Below are positions 27,457-36,594 of a stretch of 64,000 nucleotides of DNA, in pieces (the stretch's first letter is position 1; every line of letters starts with the position of its first letter). Below the pieces are notes generated by a model, which was given only the letters and a program-made list of their open reading frames with translations, made no database searches and had not been told where the DNA came from. Source of the stretch: Angustibacter luteus (GTDB lineage: Bacteria; Actinomycetota; Actinomycetes; Actinomycetales; Angustibacteraceae); the NCBI RefSeq assembly GCF_039541115.1, contig NZ_BAABFP010000007.1, forward strand, positions 562,584 through 626,583, written 5' to 3'. The position numbers were made by a program, and so were the translations under genes.

Positions 27457-28959
27457 GTGACGACATCGACTCGGGGCCACCAGTGGATCGGTGGCCGCCG
27501 CACGGCGCCCAGCGGGTCGGCGCCCGCGCACCCCGTGGTGAACCCCGCCACCGGGGACGAGGTGGACGTCGTCGCACTGGCCGGTCCGGCGGACGTCGAC
27601 GCGGCGGTCCAGGCCGCCACCCTCGCCCAGCCCGCCTGGGGTGCGGCGACCCCCGCCGAGCGGTCCACCGCCATGCACCGCTGGGCCGCTGAGCTCGAGG
27701 CCGTCGCCGAGGAGCTGGCCCAGGTCGAGACGTCGCAGACCGGCAAGCCGATCCGGCTCAGCCGCGAGTTCGACGTCCCGGGCACCATCGACAACACCGC
27801 CTTCTTCGCCGGCGCCGCCCGCGTGCTGGAGGGCCGGGCGTCCGGCGAGTACTCCGCCGACCACACCTCCGCGGTCCGCCGCGAGGCACTCGGCGTCGTC
27901 GGCTCCATCGCACCGTGGAACTACCCCCTCCAGATGGCCGCCTGGAAGATGCTGCCCGCCGTCGCCGCCGGCAACGCCATCGTGCTCAAGCCCAGCGAGC
28001 TCACCCCGTTGACGGCGCTGATGATGGCCGAGGCCGCACAGCGCGCGGGGATCCCGGACGGCGTGGTCAACGTCGTCGTGGGCGCCGGCCCGGATGCCGG
28101 CGAGCACCTCGTCTCGCACCCCGGCGTCGCGATGGTCTCGTTCACCGGCAGCTCGGGCGTCGGGCAGCGCGTCATGGCGCTCGCGGCGCCCACCGCCAAG
28201 CGCGTGCACCTCGAGCTCGGCGGCAAGGCGCCCTTCGTGGTCTTCGACGACGCCGACCTGGACGCCGCAGTGCACGGCGCCGTGGCCGGCGCCCTGATCA
28301 ACAGCGGCCAGGACTGCACGGCCGCGACCCGGGCCATCGTGCACCGGTCGCTGTTCGACGACTTCGTCGCCGGGGTCGCCGACCTGATGTCCGCCGTGCG
28401 GTTGGGGGACCCGCTCGACCCGGCGACCGACCAGGGCCCGCTGATCAGCCGCGCCCACCAGGCCCGGGTCGCGGGGCACGTCGACCGGGCCCGCGAGCTC
28501 GGCGCCAAGATCGTCTGCGGTGGTCAGGCACCCGGTGGGGACCTGGCCCGGGGGGCGTACTACGAGCCCACGCTCGTCGCCGGGATCGACCGCACGGCGC
28601 CGATCTGGCACGACGAGGTGTTCGGGCCGGTGCTGGTGGCGGTCCCTTTCGAGACGGACGACGAGGCGATCGAGCTGGCCAACGACACGCCGTACGGGCT
28701 CGCCGCGTCGGCCTGGACCAGGGACGTCGTCCGTGCTGGTCGGGCCACCCGGCAGATCCGGGCCGGGTGTGTCTGGGTCAACGACCACATCCCGATCATC
28801 AGCGAGATGCCGCACGGGGGCGTCAAGGCATCTGGCTTCGGCAAGGACATGAGCGTGTACTCGCTGGAGGAGTACACGAGCATCAAGCACGTCATGACCG
28901 ACCAGACCGGGGTGGCCCGAAAGCCCTGGCACCGCACCGTGTTCAGCCACGACACGTGA
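27457..28959 (+). CDS. Gamma-aminobutyraldehyde dehydrogenase-like ALDH, second copy
   Basis: Aldehyde dehydrogenase of 500 residues, a paralogue of the one at 19904. Motifs are IAPWNYPLQMAAWKM near residue 152, HLELGGKAPFVVF near residue 251 and the catalytic cysteine in NSGQDCTAATR near residue 287. Probable reaction is 4-aminobutanal (or 3-aminopropanal) to the amino acid with NAD. GTG 27457 follows a perfect AGGAGG (27447-27452); the frame is open further upstream but without homology. It heads the potDABC-oxidase operon, so aldehyde oxidation and polyamine uptake are expressed together. Confidence 0.88.
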   Translation: MTTSTRGHQWIGGRRTAPSGSAPAHPVVNPATGDEVDVVALAGPADVDAAVQAATLAQPAWGAATPAERSTAMHRWAAELEAVAEELAQVETSQTGKPIRLSREFDVPGTIDNTAFFAGAARVLEGRASGEYSADHTSAVRREALGVVGSIAPWNYPLQMAAWKMLPAVAAGNAIVLKPSELTPLTALMMAEAAQRAGIPDGVVNVVVGAGPDAGEHLVSHPGVAMVSFTGSSGVGQRVMALAAPTAKRVHLELGGKAPFVVFDDADLDAAVHGAVAGALINSGQDCTAATRAIVHRSLFDDFVAGVADLMSAVRLGDPLDPATDQGPLISRAHQARVAGHVDRARELGAKIVCGGQAPGGDLARGAYYEPTLVAGIDRTAPIWHDEVFGPVLVAVPFETDDEAIELANDTPYGLAASAWTRDVVRAGRATRQIRAGCVWVNDHIPIISEMPHGGVKASGFGKDMSVYSLEEYTSIKHVMTDQTGVARKPWHRTVFSHDT

Positions 28960-29005
28960 CCGACTGCAGACGATCCACCGCTGCCCATCCGGAAGGACCC
29001 ACCCC

Positions 29006-30217
29006 ATGAGCCCCCGACCGACTCCCGACCCGATGAAGGTCGCCCTGGCGCGCGGCACCCTGAGCCGTCGCACCCTGCTCAGCTCGGTCGGTGCCTTCGG
29101 GATGGCCACGGCCCTGGCCTCCTGCGGCACCAAGGGCACGGCCACCAAGACGGCGCCGAGCGACCAGGCCGCGAAGGACCTCTCCGACACCGAGAAGATC
29201 GTGCGCTGGTCCAACTGGCCCGAGTACATCGACGTGGACGACAAGACGCAGAAGCACCCGACGCTGGACGCCTTCGAGAAGCAGACCGGCATCAAGGTCA
29301 CCTACGCCGAGGACTACAACGACAACGACGAGTTCTTCGCCAAGGTCAAGCCGCAGCTGCAGGCCGGGCAGGACACCGGCCGCGACACCTGGTGCAGCAC
29401 CGACTGGATGGTCGCCCGGCTGATCCGGCTCAACTGGGTGCAGAAGCTCGACAAGGCGAACATCCCCAACGCCAAGAACCTCGAGACCGCCCTCACCCAG
29501 GTCGAGTTCGACCCGGGCCGCCAGTACTCGCTGCCGTGGCAGAGCGGCTTCACCGGCATCGCCTACAACCCCAAGGCGACCGACGGCAAGAAGATCGAGA
29601 GCATCGACCAGCTGCTCACCGACCCGGCGCTCAAGGGCAAGGTCACCCTGCTCACCGAGATGCGCGACACGGTCGGCCTCGTGCTGCTGGCGATGGGCAA
29701 GGACCCGGCCAAGTTCACCGACGCCGACTTCCAGGCCGCGATCGACGAGATCAAGAAGGCCAAGGACGCCGGGCAGCTGCGCGGGTTCACCGGCAACGAG
29801 TACGGCAAGCCGCTGGCCGCCGGCGACATCGCCGCCTGCATCGCCTGGACGGGCGACGTCGTCCAGCTCCAGGCCGACAACCCGGCCCTCGGCTACGTCC
29901 TGCCCTCGACGGGTCACATGATCTGGTCGGACAACTTCGTGATCCCGAACAAGGCGGGCCACAAGAAGAACGCCGAGGCGCTCATCAACTACTACTACGA
30001 CCCCAAGGTGATGGCGGCGGTCGAGGACTACGTGAACTACATCTCGCCGGTGAAGGGGTCGAAGGAGGTCCTGCTCGCCGAGGACCCGAGCGTGGCCAAC
30101 AACCCGCTGATCTTCCCCAGCGACGCCGTCCTCGCGCAGTCGCACGTGTTCCGCGGCCTCACCGAGGCCGAGGAGACCAAGTACAACCAAGAGTTCCAGG
30201 CACTGATCGGGGCATGA
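29006..30217 (+). CDS. potD: Polyamine ABC transporter substrate-binding lipoprotein
   Basis: Spermidine/putrescine-binding protein of 403 residues. The signal has a twin-arginine motif in TLSRRTLLSSVG and the lipobox ALASC near residue 39, indicating a Tat-exported lipoprotein. The mature protein begins CGTKGTA, identical over this stretch to the orphan copy at 21351, and then IVRWSNWPEYIDVDD. ATG 29006 follows GGAAGGA (28991-28997). It overlaps potA by 4 bases (ATGA), so binding protein, ATPase and permeases are translationally coupled. Confidence 0.9.
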   Translation: MSPRPTPDPMKVALARGTLSRRTLLSSVGAFGMATALASCGTKGTATKTAPSDQAAKDLSDTEKIVRWSNWPEYIDVDDKTQKHPTLDAFEKQTGIKVTYAEDYNDNDEFFAKVKPQLQAGQDTGRDTWCSTDWMVARLIRLNWVQKLDKANIPNAKNLETALTQVEFDPGRQYSLPWQSGFTGIAYNPKATDGKKIESIDQLLTDPALKGKVTLLTEMRDTVGLVLLAMGKDPAKFTDADFQAAIDEIKKAKDAGQLRGFTGNEYGKPLAAGDIAACIAWTGDVVQLQADNPALGYVLPSTGHMIWSDNFVIPNKAGHKKNAEALINYYYDPKVMAAVEDYVNYISPVKGSKEVLLAEDPSVANNPLIFPSDAVLAQSHVFRGLTEAEETKYNQEFQALIGA

Positions 30218-31374
30218 CGATGGCACAGATCAAGGACGACCCCGGTGGGGACCTGACGCTGCACTCGCTGACCAAGACGTTCGGGGACTTCGTCGCCGTC
30301 GACGACCTCGACCTGACGATCCCGCAGGGCTCGTTCTTCGCCCTGCTCGGCCCGTCCGGCTGCGGAAAGACGACGACGTTGCGCATGGTGGCCGGGCTCG
30401 AGCGCCCCACGGCCGGCACGATCAAGATCGGCGACCAGGACGTCACGGAGGCTCGGCCCTACCAGCGCCCGGTCAACACCGTGTTCCAGAGCTACGCGCT
30501 CTTCCCGCACCTGAACATCGTGGAGAACGTGGAGTTCGGGCTGCGTCGGCGCAACAAGAAGAACACCCGGGCCACCGCGATGGAGGCGCTCGAGCTCGTC
30601 CAGCTCGCGCACCTGGCCCTGCGCAAGCCCGGTCAGCTCTCCGGCGGGCAGCAGCAGCGCATCGCGCTGGCCCGCGCCATCGTCAACCGTCCGTCCGTGC
30701 TGCTGCTGGACGAGCCGCTCGGCGCGCTCGACCTCAAGCTGCGCCGGCAGATGCAGATCGAGCTGAAGCGCATCCAGCTCGAGGTCGGCCTGACGTTCGT
30801 GCACGTCACCCACGACCAGGAGGAGGCCATGACCATGGCCGACACCATCGCGGTGATGAACGCGGGTGTGATCGAGCAGCTCGGCGACCCGGCGACCCTG
30901 TACGAGCGTCCCAGCACCACCTTCGTGGCCAACTTCCTCGGCCAGTCGAACCTGTTGCCCGGGAAGGTGTCCGGGTCCGACGGCGAGAACCTGGTGATCG
31001 ACGTCCAGGGGGCGCAGCTGGCGCTGCCGAAGGACCGCAGCGCGACGACCACGGGCGACGTGTGGTTCGGCGTGCGGCCCGAGAAGCTGGTGATCTGCGA
31101 CGACTCGACGGCCGTCGCCGGCAACCGGATCTCCGGCACGGTCACCGACGCGTCCTTCACCGGCGTCTCGACCCAGTACCTGGTCAAGCTCGGGTGGGGG
31201 CAGGAGATCACCGTCGTCCAGCAGAACGACGGGACGCCGCCGCTGCGACCCGGTGGCGAGGTCACCGTGCAGTGGGCCCCGCAGCACGGGTTCGCGCTGG
31301 ATGCCGCGCAGGACGCGCACGCCGGTGAGGAACGCGAGACCGGCGACGCCGTCCTGGCGGGCACCTCGTCATGA
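30214..31374 (+). CDS. potA: Polyamine ABC transporter ATP-binding protein
   Basis: ATPase subunit of 386 residues that powers polyamine import. Walker A is GPSGCGKTTT near residue 46, the Q-loop is FQSYALFPH near residue 92, the signature is LSGGQQQRIALARA near residue 143, Walker B is LLLDEPLGALD near residue 165 and the H-loop is THDQEEAM. The C-terminal third is a TOBE domain, as in PotA. ATG 30214 overlaps the potD stop; ATG 30220 is an alternative. It overlaps potB by 4 bases. Confidence 0.92.
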   Translation: MTMAQIKDDPGGDLTLHSLTKTFGDFVAVDDLDLTIPQGSFFALLGPSGCGKTTTLRMVAGLERPTAGTIKIGDQDVTEARPYQRPVNTVFQSYALFPHLNIVENVEFGLRRRNKKNTRATAMEALELVQLAHLALRKPGQLSGGQQQRIALARAIVNRPSVLLLDEPLGALDLKLRRQMQIELKRIQLEVGLTFVHVTHDQEEAMTMADTIAVMNAGVIEQLGDPATLYERPSTTFVANFLGQSNLLPGKVSGSDGENLVIDVQGAQLALPKDRSATTTGDVWFGVRPEKLVICDDSTAVAGNRISGTVTDASFTGVSTQYLVKLGWGQEITVVQQNDGTPPLRPGGEVTVQWAPQHGFALDAAQDAHAGEERETGDAVLAGTSS

Positions 31375-32318
31375 GTGCCGTCGCCCACGGCGGTGCGACG
31401 ACGTCCGTCGCACCCGGTGCCGGCGGGCCGCCGCCGGACGCTGCGGCCGAGAAGACCGGACGTCGGTGGACGCCGTACCTGCTGCTGCTGCCCGGGATGC
31501 TCTGGCTGGCGATCTTCTTCGCCGTCCCGATGGTGTTCCTGGCCTCGACGTCCCTGCAGACCGGGTCGCTGGAACAGGGCTACGTGCTCACCTTCCACTT
31601 CCAGACCTACGTGGACGCGCTGCAGAGCTACTGGCCGCAGTTCCTGCGCTCGTTCGGCTACGCGGCGACCGCCACCATCGCCGGTGCGCTGATCGGCTAC
31701 CCGCTGGCCTACGCGATCGCGTTCAAGTCCGGCAAGTGGAAGAACTTCCTGCTGGTGCTGGTGATCGCGCCGTTCTTCACCAGCTTCCTGATCCGCACCC
31801 TGGCCTGGCAGACGATCCTGTCCAACAGCAGCCCGGTCGTGAAGTTCTTCCAGGTCACCGGGCTGATGGACGTGCTGCAGTTCCTCGGGCTGACCAGCAA
31901 CGACCAGCTGATGGCGTCGAAGTTCGCGGTCATCGCTGGCCTGACGTACAACTTCCTGCCGTTCATGGTGCTGCCGCTCTACGCCAGCCTGGAACGCCTC
32001 GACCCGCGCCTGCTCGAGGCGGCGGGGGACCTGTACGCCTCGCCGTTCACCGGGTTCCGCAAGATCACGTTCCCGCTCTCGCTGCCGGGCCTGGTGGCCG
32101 GCACGCTGCTGACGTTCATCCCGGCGGCCGGCGACTACATCAACTCGAAGCTGTTGGGGAGCACGAACACCACCATGATCGGCCAAGTCATCGACGGGCA
32201 GTTCCTGCGGGTGCTCGACTACCCGACCGCCGCCGCGCTGTCGTTCGTCCTGATGTTGTCGATCGTGCTGCTGGTGTCGATCTACGTACGCCGAGCCGGG
32301 ACGGAGGAGCTGGTCTGA
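31371..32318 (+). CDS. potB: Polyamine ABC transporter permease
   Basis: Inner-membrane permease of 315 residues with about six transmembrane helices after a 35-residue soluble N-terminus. The cytoplasmic EAA loop that contacts PotA is visible as LLEAAGDLYASPFTGFRKIT near residue 218. Periplasmic loops contain the glutamine-rich stretch typical of PotB. It starts at ATG 31371 overlapping potA (ATGA) and ends overlapping potC (TGATG). Confidence 0.9.
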   Translation: MSAVAHGGATTSVAPGAGGPPPDAAAEKTGRRWTPYLLLLPGMLWLAIFFAVPMVFLASTSLQTGSLEQGYVLTFHFQTYVDALQSYWPQFLRSFGYAATATIAGALIGYPLAYAIAFKSGKWKNFLLVLVIAPFFTSFLIRTLAWQTILSNSSPVVKFFQVTGLMDVLQFLGLTSNDQLMASKFAVIAGLTYNFLPFMVLPLYASLERLDPRLLEAAGDLYASPFTGFRKITFPLSLPGLVAGTLLTFIPAAGDYINSKLLGSTNTTMIGQVIDGQFLRVLDYPTAAALSFVLMLSIVLLVSIYVRRAGTEELV

Positions 32319-33208
32319 TGGACCCTCTCATGACGCTCCTGATGGTCGTCCTGATCGTCGCCAACGTCGTCGTCCTCGCGGCGCTGCTGATCCGCGCGTC
32401 GATGCGCGGCCAGGGCCCCGTCTCCTGGCTGCGCGAGCACGTCATCGCGCTCATCGCCGCGCTGGTGTTCCAGTACATGCTGCTGCCCAACGTCGTGGTG
32501 ATCCTGTTCTCCTTCAACAAGCCGAACGGGCGCTTCAACTACGAGTGGACGAAGTTCTCGGTCGACGCGTGGCTGCACCCGTGCGCCGCGCCGGGCATGT
32601 GCCAGTCCCTCGCGCTGAGCCTGCGGATCGGTCTGCTCGCCACGATCGGGGCGACCGTGCTCGGCACCCTCGTGGCGTTCGCCCTGGCGCGGCACCGGTT
32701 CCGTGGCCGGTCCGGCACGAACCTGCTGATCTTCCTGCCGATGGCCACGCCCGAGGTGGTCATGGGTTCCAGCCTGCTGACGCTGTTCGTCGGGCTGGGC
32801 CTGCCGCTGGGGACCAACACGATCCTGATCGCGCACATCATGTTCTGCATGTCGTTCGTGGTGGTGACCGTCAAGGCTCGGATCTCCGGCCTGGACGCGC
32901 GCCTGGAGCAGGCCGCCATGGACCTGTACGCCAACGAGCGGCAGACCTTCATGCGGGTCACGCTGCCGCTGGTGGCGCCGGGCATCGCCGCTGCGGCGCT
33001 GCTGTCGTTCTCGCTGTCGTTCGACGACTACATCATCACGAACTTCAACGCGAGCTCGTCGTCGGTCACCTTCCCGATGTTCATCTGGGGCGCGGCCAGC
33101 CGCGGGACGCCGGTGCAGATCAACGTGATCGGCACCATGATGTTCGTGCTGGCCCTGGCCGCGGTCGGGGGCGCTCAGCTGGTGAGCGGGCGCCGCAAGC
33201 GGGCATGA
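32318..33208 (+). CDS. potC: Polyamine ABC transporter permease
   Basis: Second permease subunit, 296 residues, with a PotC-like layout: an N-terminal helix, an extra-cytoplasmic segment YEWTKFSVDAWL, then five helices. The EAA loop is LEQAAMDLYANERQTFMRVT near residue 194. The SFDDYIITNF motif near residue 240 is characteristic of PotC. ATG 32318 follows GGAGGAG and overlaps the potB stop; the last codons overlap the amine oxidase start. The complete importer is therefore PotD-PotA-PotB-PotC. Confidence 0.9.
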   Translation: MDPLMTLLMVVLIVANVVVLAALLIRASMRGQGPVSWLREHVIALIAALVFQYMLLPNVVVILFSFNKPNGRFNYEWTKFSVDAWLHPCAAPGMCQSLALSLRIGLLATIGATVLGTLVAFALARHRFRGRSGTNLLIFLPMATPEVVMGSSLLTLFVGLGLPLGTNTILIAHIMFCMSFVVVTVKARISGLDARLEQAAMDLYANERQTFMRVTLPLVAPGIAAAALLSFSLSFDDYIITNFNASSSSVTFPMFIWGAASRGTPVQINVIGTMMFVLALAAVGGAQLVSGRRKRA

Positions 33209-34599
33209 GCGGCGTCCGGCTCGCAGGCGCGTCGTCCACGCCGTTCTGGTTGGACCACGACCGTCGACCGGCAGCTCGACCGCCGGTCGACGGCGAGGTG
33301 CGGGCCGACCTGGTCGTCGTCGGTGGCGGCCTGACCGGGCTGTGGGCCGCGCTGCTCGCACTGGAGGAGCAGCCGGGCCGCGACGTCCTGGTGCTGGACG
33401 GGTACCGGCTGGGTTGGGCGGCGTCCGGGCGCAACGGCGGCTTCTGCGCGGCGTCCCTCACCCACGGGATCTCCAACGGCACGGAGCGGTGGCCGGACGA
33501 GATGGCGACGCTGACCCGGCTGGGCCTGGAGAACCTCGACGGCATCGAGCAGGCGATAGTGCGGTACGGCATCGACTGCGGCTTCGCGCGCACCGGCGAG
33601 CTGGACGTCGCGGTCGAGCCCTGGCAGCTCGAGGGCCTGGCCGAGGAGCACGAGGCCGCGCGGTCGCTCGGGTTGGACTCCCACCTGCTGGACGCCGGGC
33701 AGACTCGTGCGCTGGTCGACTCGCCCACGTACCTGGGCGGACGCCTGGAGCGGGCCAGCGTCGCGCTGGTCGACCCGGCTCGGCTGGTCTGGGGCCTCGC
33801 GGCGGCCGTCGAGGGTCTGGGCGGTCGGATCCGGGAGTCCACCCGGGTGCTGGACCTGCACGACCTCGGGCCGCAGGGCGTTGTGGTGCGTACCGCGTCG
33901 GGCAGCGTCCGGGCGAACCAGGTCGTGCTGGGCACCAACGTCTTCCCATCCCCGGTGCGCCGTTACCGGCCCTACGTCGTCCCGGTCTGGGACCACGTGC
34001 TCGTCACCGAACCGCTGGACGCGTCCGCCCTGGCCGCCCTGGGCTGGTCGGGCCGGATGGGCGTCGGGGACGCCGGGAACCAGTTCCACTACTACCGGCT
34101 GACGGACGACGACCGGCTGCTCTTCGGCGGGTACGACGCGCTGTACTACTTCGGCAGCGACCTGGGCGCGCGCCGCGCGCGCAGCGACCGGACCGAGGCG
34201 ATCCTGGCCGAGCACCTGGTGGAGACCTTCCCGGCGCTGGACGGCGTCCAGGTCACCCACACCTGGGGCGGGGCGATCGACACGTGTACCCGGTTCTGCG
34301 CGTTCTGGGGCCTGACCCACGGCGGTCGGGTCGCGGCGGTGCAGGGGTACACGGGCCTCGGCGTGGGAGCCAGCCGGTTCGGGGCGCAGGTCTGCCTGGA
34401 CCTGCTCGCCGGCCGGGACAACGAGCGCACCGCGCTGGAGATGGTGCGTCGCAAGCCCCTGCCGTTCCCGCCCGAGCCGTTCCGGTGGACCGGCATCCAG
34501 CTCACCCGCAAGGCCATCGCGCGGGCCGACCAGCGGGACGGCCGGCGCGGCGTCTGGCTGCGCACGCTCGACCGGTTCGGTCTCGGCTTCGACTCCTGA
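33205..34599 (+). CDS. FAD-dependent amine oxidase (PuuB-like), second copy
   Basis: A 464-residue DAO-fold flavoenzyme, paralogous to the one at 15802. The FAD motif is LVVVGGGLTGLWAALLALEE near residue 37, followed by RLGWAASGRNGGFCAAS. Likely role is oxidation of a polyamine or glutamyl-polyamine to the aminoaldehyde handled by the dehydrogenase at the head of the operon. ATG 33205 overlaps the potC stop (ATGA), making this the last gene of a six-gene uptake-and-oxidation operon. The 103 bases after it hold no clear terminator. Confidence 0.85.
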   Translation: MSGVRLAGASSTPFWLDHDRRPAARPPVDGEVRADLVVVGGGLTGLWAALLALEEQPGRDVLVLDGYRLGWAASGRNGGFCAASLTHGISNGTERWPDEMATLTRLGLENLDGIEQAIVRYGIDCGFARTGELDVAVEPWQLEGLAEEHEAARSLGLDSHLLDAGQTRALVDSPTYLGGRLERASVALVDPARLVWGLAAAVEGLGGRIRESTRVLDLHDLGPQGVVVRTASGSVRANQVVLGTNVFPSPVRRYRPYVVPVWDHVLVTEPLDASALAALGWSGRMGVGDAGNQFHYYRLTDDDRLLFGGYDALYYFGSDLGARRARSDRTEAILAEHLVETFPALDGVQVTHTWGGAIDTCTRFCAFWGLTHGGRVAAVQGYTGLGVGASRFGAQVCLDLLAGRDNERTALEMVRRKPLPFPPEPFRWTGIQLTRKAIARADQRDGRRGVWLRTLDRFGLGFDS

Positions 34600-34702
34600 C
34601 CCAGGTGGGCACCGCCACCCTTGACAGGGTGCGCGCCAACCGCCGGGATCCGACAACAGGGTGTCAGCCGTGTCGGGGACGTTGAGCCCGCAGACTTACC
34701 GC

Positions 34703-36196
34703 ATGACGACTCGGATCACGCACTGGATCGACGGCAAGCCCTTCGGCGGGACCACCGAACGCAGTGGGGACGTCTTCGACCCCGCGACGGGCCAGGTCAC
34801 CGGTGCGGTCGACCTCGCGGACGACGCCACGGTGGATCTCGCCGTCGCCAGCGCGAGCGTGGCGGCCGAGGCGTGGGGGCAGTCGTCCCTGGCTACTCGC
34901 TCCCGGGTGCTCTTCCGGTTCCGCCAGCTGCTCGAGGAACGCTCGGCTGACGTCGCCGCGCTCATCACGGCCGAGCACGGCAAGGTGCTCTCGGACGCGG
35001 CCGGTGAGGTCCAGCGCGGCCTCGAGGTCGTCGAGTTCGCCTGCGGCGTCCCGCACCTGCTCAAGGGCGGGTTCAGCGAGAACGTCTCGACGAAGGTGGA
35101 CGTCTACTCGATCCGGCAGTCCCTCGGCGTCGTCGCGGTGATCTCGCCCTTCAACTTCCCGGCCATGGTGCCGCTGTGGTTCGTGCCGGTGGCGATCGCC
35201 GCCGGCAACGCCGTCGTGCTCAAGCCCAGCGAGAAGGACCCCTCGGCGTCCCTGCTGCTCGCCGAGCTGTGGGCCGAGGCCGGGCTGCCCGCCGGGGTGT
35301 TCACCGTCGTGCACGGCGACAAGGTCGCGGTCGACCGGCTGCTGGACCACCCGGACGTCGCCGCCGTCTCGTTCGTCGGCTCGACGCCGATCGCTCGCTA
35401 CGTGTACGAGAAGGGCACCCGGGCCGGGAAGCGGGTGCAGGCCCTGGGCGGTGCCAAGAACCACATGCTGGTCCTGCCGGACGCCGACCTCGACCTGGCC
35501 GCGGACGCCGCGGTGAACGCGGGGTTCGGCTCCGCCGGGGAGCGGTGCATGGCCATCTCGGCGCTCGTCGTGGTGGACCAGGTCGCCGACGAGCTGGTGG
35601 CGCGCATCGCCGACCGGGTCGCGACCCTGCGTACCGGTGACGGGCGTCGCGGGTGCGACATGGGCCCGCTGGTCACCGGCCAGCACCGGGACAAGGTGGC
35701 GTCCTACGTCCAGGCCGGTGGCGAGGCCGGCGCCACGGTCGTGGTGGACGGGCGCGAGGGGGAGTTCGACGGTGCGGCAGAAGGGTTCTGGCTCGGTCCG
35801 ACACTGCTCGACCACGTGACCCCGCAGATGTCCGTCTACACCGATGAGATCTTCGGGCCGGTGCTGTCCGTCGTCCGGGTCGGGTCCTACGACGAGGGAC
35901 TGGCCCTGATCAACGACAACCCGTACGGCAACGGGACGGCGATCTTCACCAACGACGGCGGCGCGGCCCGGCGGTTCCAGAACGAGGTCCAGGTCGGCAT
36001 GGTCGGGGTGAACGTACCGATCCCCGTGCCGGTGGCGCAGTACAGCTTCGGTGGGTGGAAGGACTCGCTGTTCGGTGACTCGCACGCCTACGGCGAGGAC
36101 GGCGTGCGCTTCTTCACCCGCGGCAAGGTCGTCACGTCGCGCTGGCTGGACCCGAGCCACGGCGGGCTCAACCTCGGCTTCCCGCAGAACACCTAG
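34703..36196 (+). CDS. mmsA: CoA-acylating (methyl)malonate-semialdehyde dehydrogenase
   Basis: ALDH-fold enzyme of 497 residues that converts methylmalonate or malonate semialdehyde to propionyl- or acetyl-CoA with loss of CO2. The MmsA signature is SPFNFPAMVPLWFVPVAIAA near residue 154, with the catalytic cysteine in GERCMAISALVVV near residue 283. Residues typical of CoA-acylating members (VQALGGAKNHMLVLPDADLD) replace the ELGGK base motif of ordinary ALDHs. ATG 34703 is chosen; an in-frame GTG at 34661 is possible. Its stop shares the tetranucleotide CTAG with the stop of the convergent VOC gene. Confidence 0.88.
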   Translation: MTTRITHWIDGKPFGGTTERSGDVFDPATGQVTGAVDLADDATVDLAVASASVAAEAWGQSSLATRSRVLFRFRQLLEERSADVAALITAEHGKVLSDAAGEVQRGLEVVEFACGVPHLLKGGFSENVSTKVDVYSIRQSLGVVAVISPFNFPAMVPLWFVPVAIAAGNAVVLKPSEKDPSASLLLAELWAEAGLPAGVFTVVHGDKVAVDRLLDHPDVAAVSFVGSTPIARYVYEKGTRAGKRVQALGGAKNHMLVLPDADLDLAADAAVNAGFGSAGERCMAISALVVVDQVADELVARIADRVATLRTGDGRRGCDMGPLVTGQHRDKVASYVQAGGEAGATVVVDGREGEFDGAAEGFWLGPTLLDHVTPQMSVYTDEIFGPVLSVVRVGSYDEGLALINDNPYGNGTAIFTNDGGAARRFQNEVQVGMVGVNVPIPVPVAQYSFGGWKDSLFGDSHAYGEDGVRFFTRGKVVTSRWLDPSHGGLNLGFPQNT

Positions 36197-36570
36197 GGAA
36201 CGGTGGGGTAGCCGGGCAGCCACGAGCCGTAGCGCAGCAGGTTGCCGTCGGGGTCGACGTACGCGCCCTCGCGCAGCCCGTAGGGCGTGTCCTTCGGCGC
36301 GTGGTGGCGTCCTTCGATACCGGCCGTCGTCCACTCCTGGTGCAGCGCGTCGGCGTCCGAGACGTACAGGTAGACCATGACGGACGACGCGTCCGGGTCG
36401 TGGAACGTCGAGTGCGCCAGGTGCAGCGCGGCACCGTCCCGGTCCGCGAACCCGTACTCGTCCGGACCTTCGTACGGCGAGGTGCGAAACCCCATGCGGG
36501 AGTAAAGATCCAGGGCTCGGGCCAGGTCGCGCACCGGTAGGATCGAGGCCAGGCCGGTAAAGGTCACCAT
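36193..36570 (-). CDS. VOC-family (glyoxalase/bleomycin-resistance-like) protein
   Basis: A 125-residue protein of the vicinal-oxygen-chelate fold: LASILPVRDLARALDLYSRM at the N-terminus, DRDGAALHLAH in the middle and EGAYVDPDGNLLRYGSW at the C-terminus with the usual VDPDGN turn and a metal-type glutamate position occupied by L/R. Possible roles include dioxygenase, isomerase or binding protein; none can be chosen. ATG 36570 has TAGTCT 7 bases upstream on the minus strand. The stop overlaps that of mmsA. Confidence 0.8.
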   Translation of the reverse strand: MVTFTGLASILPVRDLARALDLYSRMGFRTSPYEGPDEYGFADRDGAALHLAHSTFHDPDASSVMVYLYVSDADALHQEWTTAGIEGRHHAPKDTPYGLREGAYVDPDGNLLRYGSWLPGYPTVP

Positions 36571-36577
36571 GGTCCCA

Positions 36578-36587
36578 AGACTAGGCT
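36578..36587. promoter_or_regulatory. Overlapping divergent -10 elements
   Basis: AGACTAGGCT carries TAGGCT on the plus strand (36582-36587) and TAGTCT on the minus strand (36583-36578), sharing the TA step. Each lies 7 bases from its ATG (36595 and 36570), so both transcripts are predicted to be leaderless. The whole start-to-start region is 24 bases. Confidence 0.5.
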
Positions 36588-36594
36588 CTGGCGT

